A stretch of DNA of 64,000 nucleotides, taken from the NCBI GenBank assembly GCA_044228505.1, contig JBGAUT010000013.1:1-64000 (forward strand), read 5' to 3'. Below are positions 62,118 to 64,000 of this stretch, one piece after another (position 1 is the first letter of the stretch; every line of letters starts with the position of its first letter). The notes under the pieces are model-generated. The model did no database searches. It was not told where the DNA came from and saw only the letters and a program-made list of their open reading frames with translations. Both the position numbers and the translations under genes were made by a program. This DNA comes from JAEUKA01 sp044228505. Its GTDB lineage: Bacteria; Myxococcota_A; Polyangia; Palsa-1104; JAEUJZ01.

Positions 62118-64000
62118 TTGCCTGTGCGGTACCTAACCACCCTCCTACAGACCTGCCTCGTTCCTTCCCTACTCTGTGCAATCAGTGCCACCGCAGCGCC
62201 GACGCTGGAATCTCCCAAGTCAGGCGCAGACAAGCCGCTCATTCCCGGTGAACTTCATACCGACGAAGAGATCGCCCGGGCACTGCGTGAGCACTACACC
62301 AAGCACGAGTTTCGCATTGCGATGCGAGATGGCGTCCATCTGTTCACCCATGTTTTCGTTCCCAAGGATCGCTCGCAGACCTATCCGATTCTGCTGATGC
62401 GAACCCCATATGGGATTGGGCCGTACGGGGTCGACAATTACCCCTCCGCTCGCGAGCCCCGCTGGCTCCGCACCTTTTCACCGGCTCCGTCCCTGATCAG
62501 CCATGGGATGATCTTTGCGTTCCAAGACGTACGCGGCAAGATGATGTCAGAAGGTGCCTTCACCGACGTCACTCCCTACCTGCCGAGCAAGCGAAGCAAG
62601 AGCGATGTCGACCAGGCGAGCGACGCCTACGACACCATTGACTGGCTGGTCAAGAACGTTCCTGGCAACAATGGGAAATTAGGCATCTGGGGGAATTCAT
62701 ATCCGGGCTTTTATGCCACCCAGGCTGCGATCGATGCACATCCGGCTCTCAAGGCAGTGTCGCCGCAGATGCCAGTGACAGAGTGGTTTCTTGGCGATGA
62801 CTTTCACCACAACGGGGCGCTCTTTCTCGCCGACGCCTTTTTGTTCTATGCAAACTTTGGCAAAGCCCGTCCGAAGCCGACCGCCAAAGGACGCTGGGAC
62901 TTCGAGCACGATACCGGCGACATCTACGACTACTTTTTGCACCTGGGGCCGCTGTTCGATGCGGACACCCGAGTCGTAGGAGAATCGCTACCGTTTTGGA
63001 AAGCCTGCGTCGAGCATCAGTCTCGCGATGAGTATTGGAAAGCGCGTGATCCTCGGCCCCATCTGCGCAACATCCGTCCGGCCGTGATGACGGTCGGTGG
63101 TCTGTATGATGCAGAGGACTTGTTTGGGGCCATCGAAACCTACCGCGCCATTGAAAAGCAGAGTCCTGCCACCACCAGCACGCTCGTGCTCGGTCCCTGG
63201 AAGCACGGTGGACAGTACCGTAGCGATGGAGACGGCCTGGGAGATCTGTCGTTTGGGGCCAAGACCTCGCGCTACTACCAAGACCACATTCTCGCTCCGT
63301 TTTTCTTGCAGCATCTCAAGGGAATCAAGAGCGAAGCACCTGCGGAAGCGTGGGTGTTCGAGACCGGTGCCAATGAGTGGCATCGCTACGGTACGTGGCC
63401 CCCTGCGGTCAAACCGACCACGTTTTACTTCTCTGCACAGGGTCGGCTGTCGAGCGAGTTTGGGAAAGAGACTCCGCTCGCCATGGACAGCTATGTGAGT
63501 GATCCGAACAAGCCGGTGCCGTACCGCGAGCGGCTGTCCCCGCAGCGCGAACCAGAATACATGGTGGAAGATCAGCGCTTCGCTTCACGTCGACCCGATG
63601 TCCTGGTGTACGACGCGCCACCGCTCGACAGAGACACCACGGTGGCCGGCCCGATCGAGGTTGATTTGTGGGTAGCCACCACGGGTAGCGATGCCGACTT
63701 TGTGGTCAAGTTGATCGATGTGTTCCCAGAAAACGCAGCCGATCCAGAGCCCAATCCACGCGGCGTTCGGATGGGAGGCTACCAAGCGCTGGTCCGGGGC
63801 GAGGTGATGCGGAGTCGATTCCGGAACAGCTTTGAACAACCAGAACCAATGACTCCCAACCAGCCAACCCGCGTGCGATTCAAGCTGCCGGATGTCAATC
63901 ACACCTTCCGGGTGGGACACCGCATCATGATCCAGGTGCAGAGTTCGTGGTTCCCACTGGTCGATCGCAACCCGCAACAGTTTATCGACATCTACCGGGC
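62118..64000 (+). CDS. CocE/NonD-type hydrolase, S15 family (cut by window end)
   Basis: This frame runs open to the last base. After a signal peptide (LLCAISATAA) the protein has DGVHLFTHVFVPKDRSQTYP, RTPYGIGPYG, FQDVRGKMMSEG, a nucleophile elbow GIWGNSYPGFYATQAAI (G-x-S-x-x-G), TVGGLYDAEDLFGAIETYRA (catalytic Asp) and LVLGPWKHGG (catalytic His). This is the X-Pro dipeptidyl-peptidase/CocE family (glutaryl-7-ACA acylase relatives); its last domain begins as PIEVDLWVATTGSDADFVVK. GAGGA is 5 nt before TTG 62118; a GTG at 62124 is equally possible. It follows the DUF1501-like gene by 14 bp, so it belongs to the same run. Confidence 0.9.
   Translation, partial: MPVRYLTTLLQTCLVPSLLCAISATAAPTLESPKSGADKPLIPGELHTDEEIARALREHYTKHEFRIAMRDGVHLFTHVFVPKDRSQTYPILLMRTPYGIGPYGVDNYPSAREPRWLRTFSPAPSLISHGMIFAFQDVRGKMMSEGAFTDVTPYLPSKRSKSDVDQASDAYDTIDWLVKNVPGNNGKLGIWGNSYPGFYATQAAIDAHPALKAVSPQMPVTEWFLGDDFHHNGALFLADAFLFYANFGKARPKPTAKGRWDFEHDTGDIYDYFLHLGPLFDADTRVVGESLPFWKACVEHQSRDEYWKARDPRPHLRNIRPAVMTVGGLYDAEDLFGAIETYRAIEKQSPATTSTLVLGPWKHGGQYRSDGDGLGDLSFGAKTSRYYQDHILAPFFLQHLKGIKSEAPAEAWVFETGANEWHRYGTWPPAVKPTTFYFSAQGRLSSEFGKETPLAMDSYVSDPNKPVPYRERLSPQREPEYMVEDQRFASRRPDVLVYDAPPLDRDTTVAGPIEVDLWVATTGSDADFVVKLIDVFPENAADPEPNPRGVRMGGYQALVRGEVMRSRFRNSFEQPEPMTPNQPTRVRFKLPDVNHTFRVGHRIMIQVQSSWFPLVDRNPQQFIDIYR

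Overview
The window is GC-rich bacterial chromosome and most likely comes from a member of the Myxococcota (myxobacteria-like) or a close relative. The evidence is Hanks-type Ser/Thr kinases with TPR tails, many lipoproteins with low-complexity 'PDLT/PDLM' spacers, an ADYC-domain lipoprotein, a HmuY-like lipoprotein, an HExxH metalloprotease with a MYXO-CTERM-like tail, a PilZ protein and a dynamin-like GTPase. This assignment rests on gene content only. No rRNA, tRNA or CRISPR array was recognised.

Layout. 1-303: a 42-bp tandem repeat array. 304-3201: polA. 3220-10969: one kinase gene split by a 4351-bp insertion (3904-8254), exactly after the Asp codon of its catalytic HRD motif. The insertion carries a decayed P450 fragment, four small genes and two identical 72-bp direct repeats that end in the same 11 bp as the target site. 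11056-12090: ADYC lipoprotein. 12326-15331: B12-dependent ribonucleotide reductase. 15668-18211: an enlarged UvrC. 18271-23704: glycosyltransferase, PilZ protein, Rph-like phosphotransferase and glyoxalase II. 23715-26383: a translationally coupled pair of a dynamin-like GTPase and a M48-type protein that has lost its zinc ligands. 26474-31975: propeller-like lipoprotein, serS and a subtilisin-like lipoprotein. 32019-38064: two unrecognised Leu-rich proteins, a MoxR AAA ATPase and a molybdopterin oxidoreductase, closely spaced on one strand.

38116-50712: accessory envelope genes (GST-like protein, SBBP/delta-60-like lipoprotein, metallophosphoesterase, second Ser/Thr kinase with an HCD catalytic loop, di-heme cytochrome lipoprotein, Cys-rich lipoprotein, YHYH protein, GH19 chitinase) and an acyl-CoA semialdehyde dehydrogenase. 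50731-54036: GT2, FAD oxidoreductase and a divergent PlsC-like acyltransferase. 54121-56090: tgt overlapping a MnmC-like methyltransferase; both products are expected to act at the tRNA wobble position. 56199-64000: a same-strand run of exported proteins (HmuY-like lipoprotein, metalloprotease, c-type cytochrome, small lipoprotein, DUF1501-like Tat protein, CocE/S15 hydrolase cut by the window end).

The two most unusual items are the cassette-like insertion into the kinase HRD codons and the MoxR/Mo-oxidoreductase cluster. All functions come from motif recognition by eye; no database search was possible.
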